The notes below the pieces were generated by a model. That model worked only from the letters and a program-made list of their open reading frames with translations. It ran no database searches and was not told the DNA's origin. 64,000 nt of DNA from Salegentibacter sediminis (GTDB lineage Bacteria > Bacteroidota > Bacteroidia > Flavobacteriales > Flavobacteriaceae), in the NCBI RefSeq assembly GCF_002078605.1, contig NZ_MSJR01000006.1:150054-214053 (forward strand), in the 5' to 3' direction. Positions 46,256 to 55,482 of the stretch are shown here, piece after piece. Positions within the stretch are counted from its first letter, which is position 1; each line of letters starts with the position of its first letter. The position numbers and the translations under genes were made by a program.

Positions 46256-46876
46256 TTAAACCATCTCAAAAATGACCAGGGCATAAAGATAAAAACGCAC
46301 AAACCGCAATAGTCCAAACATCAAAAAGCTAGGGAAGGGGAATTTAATTATTCCTGCTGCGATACTCGTCATTGCAAAAGGAATAGGGAGTAAGGCTCCT
46401 ACAATAATTAAAAAACCACCCCATTTTCGGGTGTTTTTAATATGATCGGCCATTTTTACTTCAATATCCTCGTGTACCGCAGGAATTTTTGTGATAGCCC
46501 TACCTATATGATAAGAGATTACACCTCCAAGGTAAGAAGCAAGAGCGAGTAAAGAGAGATAAAGAATGGGGCTGGAAGATTTTCCAGACCAGGCGATAAA
46601 CAGTTCGGGGGGAATTAATCCCAATAGAGATTCAGAAAGGAAAAATACCCCTAAAATCCCCAGAGGGGAATAGGTTTCTGTAACGGTAATCAACATCTGG
46701 TCGATATCCAGAACATATCGGTCTAATGCAAATATAGCAGCAAGGAATAATACTATTGGTATTATCGCTTTTTTTACGCTGCGCCATACAAATTGATAGA
46801 AACCTGTATAGCTATAATACTGGTGCAATAAACGTATGCGCGACTTCTTTTTTTTAGATTTCGCTTCTTTTTTCAT
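46256..46876 (-). CDS. VTT/DedA-like membrane protein (YqaA-type)
   Basis: 206 residues with a basic N-terminus (KKEAKSKKKKSRIR) and four or five membrane segments. LGVFFLSESLLGLIPPELFIAWSG and LGGVISYHIGRAI carry the SNARE-associated/VTT domain motifs, and GALLPIPFAMTSIAAGIIKFPFP continues it. Relatives move phospholipids or polyprenyl carriers across membranes. Specific cargo is unknown. Confidence 0.88.
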   Translation of the reverse strand: MKKEAKSKKKKSRIRLLHQYYSYTGFYQFVWRSVKKAIIPIVLFLAAIFALDRYVLDIDQMLITVTETYSPLGILGVFFLSESLLGLIPPELFIAWSGKSSSPILYLSLLALASYLGGVISYHIGRAITKIPAVHEDIEVKMADHIKNTRKWGGFLIIVGALLPIPFAMTSIAAGIIKFPFPSFLMFGLLRFVRFYLYALVIFEMV

Positions 46877-46968
46877 TTAGAAAAAGTGTTTTAGCATTTT
46901 TGGTGGTAAGGGCACCAATAAAAGCGCAGCAATATCAAATTCCGGACCCAAAGAGAATCTTAACAGAA

Positions 46969-47346
46969 TTAATTTTCTTCTGCATAAATATTTAGAGCAT
47001 TTACATACTCTCTTAATTCTATTTTATTGACTTTATTCTCAGGGTCTGCCATTAAAGATAAAAGGTAATCAAGGCTTTCCTGTCCGGTTTCAGCGGGGTT
47101 TTCAGGCATTTCCTCACCTTCTTCCACCGGTTCGTCATCGGGAATAGCAATTTCAAAGCCTTCAAAATTCTCAATATGTTCATAGGTTAACCTTAATGCT
47201 TTTGCAAGCAGCGGGTTTCCCTCTTCGTCAACAATAATGCTTCTTAGTTCTTTGAGATCGTTTACCAGGGTATTGATGATAATGCCATTGCGCATAAGAT
47301 CGCGTTGAATTTTATTGAGTAACTGCTGTGCCTTTATATTTTTCAA
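46969..47346 (-). CDS. Conserved protein of unknown function
   Basis: 125 residues, no family recognised. It starts with an amphipathic helix (AQQLLNKIQRDLMRNGIIINTLVNDLKELR), then an acidic linker (DDEPVEEGEEMPENPAE), then a short helical end (KIELREYVNALNIYAEE). It has no signal or membrane segment. A TAACTTTG box upstream suggests its own promoter. Divergent from the SDR gene. Confidence 0.85.
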   Translation of the reverse strand: MKNIKAQQLLNKIQRDLMRNGIIINTLVNDLKELRSIIVDEEGNPLLAKALRLTYEHIENFEGFEIAIPDDEPVEEGEEMPENPAETGQESLDYLLSLMADPENKVNKIELREYVNALNIYAEEN

Positions 47347-47403
47347 AAGAAAGATTTTATTCTGATTAGACTTTTAATACCCTTCTACGGCTATTATTTT
47401 TTG

Positions 47404-47411
47404 CAAAGTTA
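47404..47411 (-). promoter_or_regulatory. Candidate -7 box (TAACTTTG) of the 125-residue protein gene
   Basis: The minus strand matches TAnnTTTG, 57 bp before the start codon. Confidence 0.45.
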
Positions 47412-47556
47412 CTTCTTTCAGTCTTTTCTGAAACATTTTAACACAGAATTATTGTCGCTTTTTAGCTTTAAAATTAACAATATCTTAGTCTCCTAAATTT
47501 TAATGAAACTGCGATCTTTAGTAGCTTTAGATTAAAATTTTAATAAAAAATTGAAA

Positions 47557-48270
47557 ATGAAATCATTAGAAAACAAAGTAGCATTTATAACCGGGGGAAG
47601 TAAAGGAATAGGTTTTGGCGTGGCTAAATCGCTCCTGGATTTAGGGATGAGGGTGGCCATCACAAGTCGATCTCTTGAAAATGCTAAAAATGCCGCAGAT
47701 AAGTTAGGTAGCAAAGACAAAGTAATGGCCCTGGAAGCCGATGTACGTGATTATGAAAGTCAACAAAAAGCGGTAGATTCATTGATGAAAGAATGGGGGC
47801 AGATGGATGTGCTCATTGCCAATGCAGGTATTGGCCATTTTGGGAATATCGATGAACTTTCAGTCAAACAATGGCAGGAAACTCTTGATACCAATTTGAG
47901 TGGGGTGTTTTATAGCATAAAATCTTCTCTGGAAGCTTTGAAAAAGTCTCAAGGTTATGTGATTACCATATCCAGCCTTGCAGGAACTAATTTCTTCTCT
48001 GGCGGGGCAGCTTATAATGCGAGTAAATTTGGAGTCACAGGATTTACCCAGGCCGTGATGCTGGATCTTAGAGATAAAGGCATAAAAGTGAGTACTATAA
48101 TGCCGGGTTCTGTAGCAACTTATTTTAATGACCATACACCTACTGAAGAAGATGCCTGGAAGATACAACCCCAGGATATTGGAGAATTGGTAGTAGATCT
48201 ATTAAAAATAAACCCAAGAACGCTGCCAAGTAAAATTGAGGTGCGACCTTCCCAACCTCCGAAGAAATAA
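47557..48270 (+). CDS. Short-chain dehydrogenase/reductase
   Basis: I start at ATG 47557 (MKSLENKVAFITGG) and not at the track's TTG six bases earlier, giving 237 residues. Classical SDR motifs are TGGSKGIGFG (about 10-19), NAGIGHFG, catalytic Ser in ISSLAG and YNASK. It resembles 3-oxoacyl-ACP reductase (FabG) in length and motifs, but substrate is undecided. It is isolated from other fatty-acid genes and is followed by a terminator. Confidence 0.93.
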   Translation: MKSLENKVAFITGGSKGIGFGVAKSLLDLGMRVAITSRSLENAKNAADKLGSKDKVMALEADVRDYESQQKAVDSLMKEWGQMDVLIANAGIGHFGNIDELSVKQWQETLDTNLSGVFYSIKSSLEALKKSQGYVITISSLAGTNFFSGGAAYNASKFGVTGFTQAVMLDLRDKGIKVSTIMPGSVATYFNDHTPTEEDAWKIQPQDIGELVVDLLKINPRTLPSKIEVRPSQPPKK

Positions 48271-48295
48271 GGAAACATTCAAAGAGAAAAGTATC

Positions 48296-48327
48296 TAAAG
48301 CAGTTCGTGATTCGGGCTGCTTTTTTC
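48296..48327 (+). terminator. Terminator after the SDR gene
   Basis: AAAGCAG pairs with CTGCTTT around a 13-base loop, followed by a T tract. Confidence 0.72.
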
Positions 48328-48444
48328 TTAAATTTTATTGAATATTTACATTATTGAGTACCAAATAATTTTACAATAAATTATAATTATAAAATAACAT
48401 ATTTACTTCAATTTCACTAACTTATACTATTAAATGCAGGGGTT

Positions 48445-48852
48445 ATGAAGAAGAAAATTACTTTTATCGTATTTATATTTTTGTTTCCCCTTATTTCTTG
48501 CAATAAGCTGTCGGCACCGGGAAAGGATAAGCAATTTGAGGGTAAATCCTATGTAAGGTTATTTTTTAATTCAGAAGAAGAATGTATGGCTGCCCAACCT
48601 CCAGACTTTTTCATCAATTGTCATCAACAAATTGATTTTTTAAAAGATAACGAAGTAGAGATTATGCTTTCTGATATCATTTGGAGGGGTACATATAAAG
48701 TGATTAATAAGAAGATCATCATTTCTATGGAACCCAATTTTGAAGTCCCATCGGGAGAAATAATCTTCCTGGTGAAAAATAACACTCTTCTTATTAAATC
48801 TGACGACAAGACAGAATGGAGAAAGATGAAAGGGAATTCTATCTGGAATTAA
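48445..48852 (+). CDS. Small lipoprotein of unknown function
   Basis: 135 residues. Signal peptide MKKKITFIVFIFLFPLISC ends in a lipobox (LISC). The mature domain (YVRLFFNSEEECMAAQPPDFFINCHQQIDF...ISMEPNFEVPSGEIIFLV) is probably beta-rich with two more Cys. No known family. Its AT-rich upstream region (48328-48444) shows nothing else. It overlaps the convergent MDR gene by 4 bp. Confidence 0.85.
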   Translation: MKKKITFIVFIFLFPLISCNKLSAPGKDKQFEGKSYVRLFFNSEEECMAAQPPDFFINCHQQIDFLKDNEVEIMLSDIIWRGTYKVINKKIIISMEPNFEVPSGEIIFLVKNNTLLIKSDDKTEWRKMKGNSIWN

Positions 48853-49844
48853 ACTTCTACGACCATTTTACCCTTGTTCTTTCCTTCAAAAAGATCCAGG
48901 AAAGCCTGGGGAGTCTTTTCGAATCCCTTTATTACCGTTTCCTCGTATTTTAATTTTCCTTCTCCCAGCCAGGTTGCGAGTTGATTTATGGCAGGGCCAA
49001 AATCCTTTACATGGTTTCTTACCAGAAATCCCTGCATTAATGCACTTTTCTTTATAAGAATACCTTCCACACGCGGGCCGGTGGGCATTTCTTCTTTATT
49101 GTAGAGTGAAATTGCTCCACAATTAATAATACGGGCAAAGTCATTTATATTTTGCATTACAGCGTCAAGTATTTCTCCTCCCACATTATCATAGTAAACA
49201 TCAATGCCCTCAGGACAATTTTCGGCCAGGGCCTCGTTCATATTTGAAGTGGTTTTATAATTTATTCCTGCATCAAAACCAAACTTATCTGTAATTTGTC
49301 TGATTTTTTCATCGCTCCCGGCTATTCCTACCACTTTACAGCCTTTGATTTTTCCTATCTGTCCAACCACACTTCCTACAGCACCCGCAGCCCCGGAAAC
49401 AACCATTGTTTCTCCGGCCTTTAAGTCGGCAATTTTATCCAATGCAATATATGCTGTAAGACCTGTTAGGCCAAGAATCCCCAAATATGCTGAAAGCGGT
49501 GCTTTCTCCTTATTTATTTTATTAAGTCCCTTTCCCGGGCTATTTTGAAACTCCTTCCATTGAAGCATTCCGCTTACAAAGTCTCCTTGCTGGAAATTAG
49601 CATTATTGGATTTTATAACTTCGGCAACTATCATTGACTCCAGTGGCTTGCCAACCTCAAAAGGAGGAATATACGATTCTTCATCGCGCATTCTTCCTCG
49701 TAAATAGGGGTCTACAGAGATATATTTTGATTTAAGCAATAATTCCCCCGGTCCCGGTTCGGGCTTTTGCTCTTCTGTAATCTGAAAATTTTCAAGGCTG
49801 GGAGTGCCTTTTGGTCTGGAATTTAAAAGTATAACTCGGTTCAT
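48849..49844 (-). CDS. NADP-dependent medium-chain reductase (zinc-independent MDR)
   Basis: 331 residues. The GroES-like N-terminus contains SKYISVDPYLRGRMRDEESY, and the Rossmann motif is SGAAGAVGSVVGQIGKIKGC (about 148-167). No zinc-binding Cys/His set is visible. It is like the leukotriene B4 dehydrogenase/curcumin reductase group that reduces enone or aldehyde substrates. The physiological substrate is unknown. Confidence 0.92.
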   Translation of the reverse strand: MNRVILLNSRPKGTPSLENFQITEEQKPEPGPGELLLKSKYISVDPYLRGRMRDEESYIPPFEVGKPLESMIVAEVIKSNNANFQQGDFVSGMLQWKEFQNSPGKGLNKINKEKAPLSAYLGILGLTGLTAYIALDKIADLKAGETMVVSGAAGAVGSVVGQIGKIKGCKVVGIAGSDEKIRQITDKFGFDAGINYKTTSNMNEALAENCPEGIDVYYDNVGGEILDAVMQNINDFARIINCGAISLYNKEEMPTGPRVEGILIKKSALMQGFLVRNHVKDFGPAINQLATWLGEGKLKYEETVIKGFEKTPQAFLDLFEGKNKGKMVVEV

Positions 49845-49982
49845 AGGTACTATCAGTTAATCGGTGAAGCCTTAATTTACTACCTCTAAGAAATGTAAGC
49901 AAGCTTTATCTGCTAATTTAAACTTAAAAAATTGCTTGAGGAAATCCTGCAAAATCATGCCGCTTAAGTTTTAAATTGCTTG

Positions 49983-49990
49983 TACTTTTG
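49983..49990 (+). promoter_or_regulatory. Candidate -7 box (TACTTTTG) next to the FUSC gene start
   Basis: Matches TAnnTTTG with one base before ATG 49992. The track start TTG 49980 lies upstream of this box, so ATG 49992 is preferred. A leaderless message is implied. Confidence 0.5.
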
Positions 49991-49991
49991 T

Positions 49992-52250
49992 ATGCTAATC
50001 AGCACCAACTTGGATAGAATAAACAACTATTTTGAGGATCTTCTTAAATTTTTCCGCAGTCCGGACTTTTCCAAGGCGGTGATACTTAGTATTGCAATTA
50101 GTTTACCTATTGTGATTTTTAGTTATATGGGAAATTATGAGATTGGGGCTGCTCTGGCCATTGGATGCCTCCTGAGTTCTCCAAGTGATATCCAGGGGAG
50201 TTTTAGCCATAAAATCATTGGTGTTTTTCTGGCCGCAATTCTGGCTGGCATTGTTTCTCTAATTTTTGGCTATGCCTCAGTGAAAATCTGGATATTGTTG
50301 CCGGTTTTGGCTCTTTTGGTTTTTGGAATCGCCTATTTGGCGGTCTTTGGCTTCAGGGCTTCCCTGGTTGCTTTTTCAGGACTGTTTGCTATTGTATTGA
50401 GTTTTGCCAATATTTCTACTGTTCTGGAAGTTTGGGAACGCGCGCTGTTAATTGTTTTAGGTGGTTTATGGTATTTATCATTAAGTGTACTCTGGCATTA
50501 TTTAAATCCAAAAAGAGCTACCGAACAACTCCTGGCTCAGGCGATGGAACTTACTGCCTTGTATTTAAAAACCCGCGCACAATTATTAACTGAAACCGAG
50601 GAAAGGGTAAGCCTGCAAAAAGAACTTTTTAGAATACAGGGGGAACTAAATGAAAAACACGAAAGTTTAAGGGATATTCTTATAAGGTCAAGGTTAAATT
50701 TTGGAAATTCTAATTATGCTCGAAAAAGGCTGCTCATTTTCATTGAATTAGTAGATATTCTGGAACTGGCGATAGCCAATCCTGTAGATTACGATAAAAT
50801 GGATGAGGTTTTTGGTAGTAAATCGATAATGCCTCAAAGGTTAAGTTCTCTTGTAGAAAGTCTTGCCCATGAATTAGACGATATCGCTATTTCCCTTCAA
50901 AAAACCTCTAATTACAATCAAAAGGAAGTGCGGGAGAATCTGGAGAAAATCCAAACTGCATTTAGTAGTTTTAGAACAAACCTTGATTCAGATGATAAAA
51001 AAGAGCATATGTTTTTGCTTCAGAATCTTTTCGATTACCTGGAGCGACAATCTCAAAAGATAAATACAATCATTAGAATCCTGTATAATCTTGAAGACAG
51101 AAAACGGGTTTTTCCGAAGAAAAAAGAGGTTCTGAAATTTATTACCCCTCAGGATTACGACCCCAAAATATTGCTTGAAAACCTAAATTTTGATTCCACA
51201 ATTTTTAGACATTCCTTGCGACTGGCGGTAGTGGTTTTGGTAGGTTTTTCTATTGGAGCTTTTTTTTCACTGGATAATGCTTATTGGATTTTGTTAACTA
51301 TTATTGTGATCATGAGACCTAATTATGGTCTTACCAAGGAACGTTCAAAACAAAGGATTATCGGCACGCTTATAGGGGGTGTAATTGCCATAGGGATCGT
51401 TTTTTTCTTTAAAAGCCAAATCCTTTATGCGATTTTAGGGCTGTTTTCTCTAACCCTTGCTTTTTCGCTGGTGCAAAGAAATTATAAAACCGCTGCGGTA
51501 TTTATTACTCTAAGTATTGTCTTTATTTATTCCTTATTACAACCCGATGTTTACAATGTAATTCAATACAGAATAATTGATACCCTGGTAGGAGCGGGAC
51601 TTGCCGCCTTTGGTAACCTGGTCTTATGGCCGGCCTGGGAAGTTAAAGGGATTAAGAATGTAATGCTTAAAAGTATAGAGGCAAATAAGGTTTATCTGGA
51701 AGAGATAGCGCTATTTTATAAGGAAAAGGGAAATTTGCCGATTTCTTATAAGCTGGCCAGAAAGAATGCTTTTCTTGAAACCGGAAATCTTAATACAGCC
51801 TTCCAACGCATGACCCAGGAGCCCAGGTCGAAACGGAAGGAAATAAGTGGGGTTTACGAAATAGTAGGGCTTAATCAAACTTTTTTGGGAGCTCTGGCTT
51901 CCCTGGGAACCTATATTAGAAACCATAAAACCACCAGTGCTTCTAAGCATTTTGAAATTTTGGTACAACACACACTTCAAAATCTAAGAAATACCGAAAA
52001 TATCCTTTCCGAACAGAAAATTGAAAAACTTCCCAATCAGGAAAATACTCTTAGAGCAGAGAAAGCACTTAACCGGAATTTCAAAGATTTACTTCAGAGA
52101 AGCGAAGCAATAAAAGATGAAAATTCTCAAACGGGTGAAAATCTCCAGGCGCAGGTTCGGGAAGCACATTTGGTCATTAATCAGCTAAATTGGCTTTTAG
52201 ATCTTTCAGAAAAACTGCAAAAGAATATTGCGAAAACACGACTTTACTAA
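49992..52250 (+). CDS. FUSC/YccS-family membrane protein
   Basis: 752 residues from ATG 49992. Two membrane blocks, about six helices each, lie at residues about 20-165 and about 405-540. A long soluble helical region sits between (about 165-400), and a cytoplasmic C-terminal domain follows. The second block has the FUSC signature (LDNAYWILLTIIVIMRPNYGLTKERSKQRIIGTLIGG). Relatives include YccS/YhfK and the AaeB efflux pump, so export of aromatic acids or similar compounds is possible. Confidence 0.9.
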   Translation: MLISTNLDRINNYFEDLLKFFRSPDFSKAVILSIAISLPIVIFSYMGNYEIGAALAIGCLLSSPSDIQGSFSHKIIGVFLAAILAGIVSLIFGYASVKIWILLPVLALLVFGIAYLAVFGFRASLVAFSGLFAIVLSFANISTVLEVWERALLIVLGGLWYLSLSVLWHYLNPKRATEQLLAQAMELTALYLKTRAQLLTETEERVSLQKELFRIQGELNEKHESLRDILIRSRLNFGNSNYARKRLLIFIELVDILELAIANPVDYDKMDEVFGSKSIMPQRLSSLVESLAHELDDIAISLQKTSNYNQKEVRENLEKIQTAFSSFRTNLDSDDKKEHMFLLQNLFDYLERQSQKINTIIRILYNLEDRKRVFPKKKEVLKFITPQDYDPKILLENLNFDSTIFRHSLRLAVVVLVGFSIGAFFSLDNAYWILLTIIVIMRPNYGLTKERSKQRIIGTLIGGVIAIGIVFFFKSQILYAILGLFSLTLAFSLVQRNYKTAAVFITLSIVFIYSLLQPDVYNVIQYRIIDTLVGAGLAAFGNLVLWPAWEVKGIKNVMLKSIEANKVYLEEIALFYKEKGNLPISYKLARKNAFLETGNLNTAFQRMTQEPRSKRKEISGVYEIVGLNQTFLGALASLGTYIRNHKTTSASKHFEILVQHTLQNLRNTENILSEQKIEKLPNQENTLRAEKALNRNFKDLLQRSEAIKDENSQTGENLQAQVREAHLVINQLNWLLDLSEKLQKNIAKTRLY

Positions 52251-52279
52251 GTATTGTTTTTTGGCCATGAGGAGTATTA

Positions 52280-52287
52280 TAACTTTG
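52280..52287 (+). promoter_or_regulatory. Candidate -7 box (TAACTTTG) of the T9SS surface protein gene
   Basis: Matches TAnnTTTG, with TTG at 52261-52263 as a possible -33 element (16-bp spacing). ATG 52294 lies six bases later. Confidence 0.55.
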
Positions 52288-52293
52288 CAACGA

Positions 52294-52665
52294 ATGAAAA
52301 AATTACTCCTTTTTGTCTTTTTTATAACTACTTCTCAGACCTATTCCCAATTAGGATTCTGTGCAGGTAGTAAAGGTCATCCTATTTTTCATGAAGATTT
52401 CGATGGGGGAGGACCCCTGCTACCAGGAACCACCAGTTATACTTTTGTAGCCGGCCAGGATCCCCACGATGGAGAGTATACCGTATCTGATGAAATTGGG
52501 AATGATATAGGGGGTTGGTTTTCTTATCTTCCAAATGGTACAATTTCAGATGGGAATGCCCTTATTGTGAATGCCGATTATACTGCCGGACAGTTTTATG
52601 AATATAGTGTTTCCGGTCTTTGTGAGAATACCAGTTATGAGTTTTCGGCTTTTCTTTTAAATTAA
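52294..52665 (+). CDS. T9SS-exported surface protein, N-terminal part (frameshifted gene)
   Basis: I start at the Met preceding the signal peptide (MKKLLLFVFFITTSQTYSQ). The track start is 22 codons upstream and lies before the promoter box. The 123-residue product contains the first half of a flavobacterial jelly-roll-like surface domain (HEDFDGGG, GQFYEYSVSGLCENTSYEFSAFLLN), then stops. The missing half (LSPTSSCPEDTSPIPINVKFQIWDE) continues in the -1 frame from 52662. It is therefore one gene broken by a one-base shift, not an independent short gene. The stop follows a TTTAAAT heptamer. Confidence 0.85.
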   Translation: MKKLLLFVFFITTSQTYSQLGFCAGSKGHPIFHEDFDGGGPLLPGTTSYTFVAGQDPHDGEYTVSDEIGNDIGGWFSYLPNGTISDGNALIVNADYTAGQFYEYSVSGLCENTSYEFSAFLLN

Positions 52666-54158
52666 GCCCGACCAGTTCCTGTCCAGAAGATACATCTCCT
52701 ATTCCTATAAATGTAAAGTTCCAGATTTGGGATGAAACCAACACCGAATTACTGGCAGAAGGGAGTACCGGAGATATTCATACTAAGAATACCCCACAAT
52801 GGGAAGAATATGCTCTTACCTTTAGGAGTGAACCGGGACAAGCTTCGGTTATCTTAAGAATGTATAATAATTCAGACGGTGGCTGCGGAAATGATTTGGC
52901 CATAGATGACATTATCTTTAGATCTTGTGGTGATTTAACTGAAATCTCTACACCCAGCATAGATGCTTCAGAATTGAACTTATGCGAAGAAAATGCCCCC
53001 ATTAGTCTGGAGCTGACTGCAACACCCGATTTCTCATCTTATGACGAGCATTATTTTCAGTGGCAGGAAAGCATCGATAAGGAAGACTGGAATGATATTC
53101 CCGGCGAGACTACCGATGAATACACGACCCCATCCCTTAGTAGTTCCCGATATTACCGGGTAAAAGTAGCCGAAGATCCGGTGAATCTCGCAAATAATTT
53201 ATGCAGTACAGTCTCTGAAGCTTTTTCAGTAAATATTATTAAAACCCCTAAAGCTCCGGTTAGCAACGGAGATAAGTCAATATGTGAAGGCGAAGAAATT
53301 CCCTCCCTTAGCGTGGAAAAGGAGGAAGATGAAACTGTGAATTGGTATGCATCAGAAACCGGTGCAGATCTATTGCTTAAAAATTCGGAATATTTCATTC
53401 CGGAAACACCGGGAGTTTATTATGCCGAGGCCGTTAAAACCGGTTTTGAGTGTGCTGCCAGCGAGCGAACTGCGGTAGAATTGAAAATTTATGAATTGCC
53501 GGTGGCAAAGGATGAAAAACTTCAGATCTGTGAGGAGGGAGAATTAGAACTCGATGCTGGTGTTGATGTTTCGGCCTATTTGTGGAGTACCGGGGAAACC
53601 ACCAGAAAGATTAGCATTAATTCTCCCGGAATTTTTAAGGTGGAACTAATCAATTCGCATGGCTGTTCAACTATTAAAAATATAGAGGTTGCTCCCGTTG
53701 ATATAGTAGGTATTGAAAATATAATTTCAGAAGAAAAAAAGCTGATTATTAAGCCGCTGGTAGATGGTGTTTTTGAATATTCTATTAACGGGAACAATTT
53801 CCAGGATTCTAATGAATTTAATGTTTCAGGGGGAGTTTATACAATTTATATGAGAGATAAAGCAGGCTGTAAAACAATTTCGCAGGACTTTCCCCACCTG
53901 GTTTTTCCGAAGTTTATCACTCCTAATGGCGATGGTTACAATGATGTTTTTAGGGTAAAAGGGCTTGAGTTTTTCAACAAGTCAAGGATAAGTATTTATA
54001 ATCAATATGGAAAACTACTAAAATCGGGTGATGGGAAGAACTTTAGCTGGGGGGGAAAACGGGGTGGCCGGGAACTGCCCTCAACCGATTACTGGTATGA
54101 AATAAAGATCGAAAATTTTCCGGGGCAAAAGGGGCATTTCAGCCTTATCCGCCAATAG
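52662..54158 (+). CDS. T9SS-exported surface protein, C-terminal part with CHU_C domain
   Basis: The frame is open from 52662, well upstream of the track Met at 52860. It supplies NVKFQIWDETNTELLAEGSTGDI and YNNSDGGCGNDLAIDDIIFRSCGD, completing the domain started in the previous entry. One or two Ig-like modules follow (SICEGEEIPSL...WYASETGADLLL). The end is a gliding-motility-associated CHU_C domain (KFITPNGDGYNDVFRVKGLEFFNKSRISIYNQYGKLL...), the signal for type IX secretion type B. It has no signal peptide of its own, so expression needs readthrough of the frameshift. The joined protein would be about 621 residues. It overlaps the convergent MFS gene by 14 bp. Confidence 0.85.
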   Translation, partial: LSPTSSCPEDTSPIPINVKFQIWDETNTELLAEGSTGDIHTKNTPQWEEYALTFRSEPGQASVILRMYNNSDGGCGNDLAIDDIIFRSCGDLTEISTPSIDASELNLCEENAPISLELTATPDFSSYDEHYFQWQESIDKEDWNDIPGETTDEYTTPSLSSSRYYRVKVAEDPVNLANNLCSTVSEAFSVNIIKTPKAPVSNGDKSICEGEEIPSLSVEKEEDETVNWYASETGADLLLKNSEYFIPETPGVYYAEAVKTGFECAASERTAVELKIYELPVAKDEKLQICEEGELELDAGVDVSAYLWSTGETTRKISINSPGIFKVELINSHGCSTIKNIEVAPVDIVGIENIISEEKKLIIKPLVDGVFEYSINGNNFQDSNEFNVSGGVYTIYMRDKAGCKTISQDFPHLVFPKFITPNGDGYNDVFRVKGLEFFNKSRISIYNQYGKLLKSGDGKNFSWGGKRGGRELPSTDYWYEIKIENFPGQKGHFSLIRQ

Positions 54159-55344
54159 TTTTAATCCGCTGATTATTTAGCGCCACTAAAGTCATAATTC
54201 CGATAATCATTAGCATAATATAGCTAAAATCTATATTAAGATCTAAAAGGAAACCTACCAGAAGGGGCCCCAGGGCGGTGCTAATTACCATAAACATGGT
54301 AAAGACACTTCTGATAGCTCCCATTCTCTCTGTTCCATACATTTCAGCAATAAGAGAAGTTTGCACAGTACCCGACATACCCACTGTAATTCCCGCAAGG
54401 ACAAGGAAAATAAAAGCCCCAATTATACTTTCCATAAACGCGAAGGGCACGAGGCCAATAATTATAGGAATTAAAAACCAGCGAAACATTTTCCTGGCGG
54501 TGAATTTATCAACCCACATTCCGCCGAATATGGAAAACAGCAATCTCGTGATCGCGTAAACCGTAAAGAAGCTGGCATAAAGTTGAACCGACCAGCCTTT
54601 ATCCTCAACAAAAACATACTGGTAGAAAAAAATCGCGGTAATAGAAAAACTCAAAATAAAACTGGCGGGCATCATAATGCCAAATCGTTTTTCAAAAACA
54701 ACACTCTTATAATCCTTGAGCAGGACCCAGGTTGAAGGTTTTCTTTGCGTAGAAAGTTGTTTGTCAAATTCGCTTAGATCGGTAGAATGTAATCGAAGGA
54801 GATAAAGCAACAGGGCTATTCCACTGGCAATGGCAGCTACACGCCAGTCGAACCAGGAAATCAACAAGGCGATGATAACCGGAAAGACAGCTTCCCCAAT
54901 AGAATAGCCCAGAGAAGAAATGCTTAAAGCCTTACCACGATTTTTATCGAAGTACTTCGAAATTATGGTCATACTAATATGGCTAAGCAATCCTTGTCCC
55001 ATTAGCCTTAACCCCATTAATGCTATAAAGAGTAAAAAGATGTTGAAAGAAAAACCTAAAAGTATTGCCGAAAGACCAAGCCCCAGAACTGTATATGCGG
55101 TAACTTTTTTGGCAGGTTTATGATCTACTGTATGACCTACGGTAAGCATAATTATAGAAGCGGCCACGGTACATCCGGCATAGATAGCCCCAAAGGAACC
55201 TTCGGTTAAACTGAAATCCTTAATAATCTCGGGAACGTAGAGGGATATTAGAAAGGTTTGTCCAAAACTTGAAAGGAAAGTTAGCAACCAACCAAAACTT
55301 ACTTTTTTAAAATGTTCTTTTGCAAAATAGTAAAACTCCTTCAA
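54145..55344 (-). CDS. Major facilitator superfamily transporter
   Basis: 399 residues with about 12 hydrophobic segments. The loop 2-3 motif reads GHTVDHKPAKKV, and the second-half counterpart is GGMWVDKFTARKMF. It belongs to the drug/metabolite-like group of MFS, but the substrate cannot be told. A TAACTTTG box lies 28 bp upstream. Its 3' end overlaps that of the CHU_C gene, without a separating terminator. Confidence 0.93.
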   Translation of the reverse strand: MKEFYYFAKEHFKKVSFGWLLTFLSSFGQTFLISLYVPEIIKDFSLTEGSFGAIYAGCTVAASIIMLTVGHTVDHKPAKKVTAYTVLGLGLSAILLGFSFNIFLLFIALMGLRLMGQGLLSHISMTIISKYFDKNRGKALSISSLGYSIGEAVFPVIIALLISWFDWRVAAIASGIALLLYLLRLHSTDLSEFDKQLSTQRKPSTWVLLKDYKSVVFEKRFGIMMPASFILSFSITAIFFYQYVFVEDKGWSVQLYASFFTVYAITRLLFSIFGGMWVDKFTARKMFRWFLIPIIIGLVPFAFMESIIGAFIFLVLAGITVGMSGTVQTSLIAEMYGTERMGAIRSVFTMFMVISTALGPLLVGFLLDLNIDFSYIMLMIIGIMTLVALNNQRIKTIGG

Positions 55345-55372
55345 ATCCAGTATTTAATTTAGGTTAGGTCAT

Positions 55373-55380
55373 CAAAGTTA
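55373..55380 (-). promoter_or_regulatory. Candidate -7 box (TAACTTTG) of the MFS gene
   Basis: The minus strand matches TAnnTTTG, 28 bp before the MFS start codon. Confidence 0.5.
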
Positions 55381-55423
55381 AAGTCTTGAATTTAAAATTT
55401 ATTAATAACTTCTATAATTCTAA

Positions 55424-55451
55424 AATAAAAAACCACCCTTGTGAGGTGGCC
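55424..55451 (-). terminator. Terminator after the Lys-rich miniprotein gene
   Basis: On the minus strand CCACC pairs with GGTGG around a seven-base loop, followed by TTTTTTATTTTA. Confidence 0.75.
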
Positions 55452-55482
55452 TGAGAATATTCTAAATGTTTTAAAACAGAGC

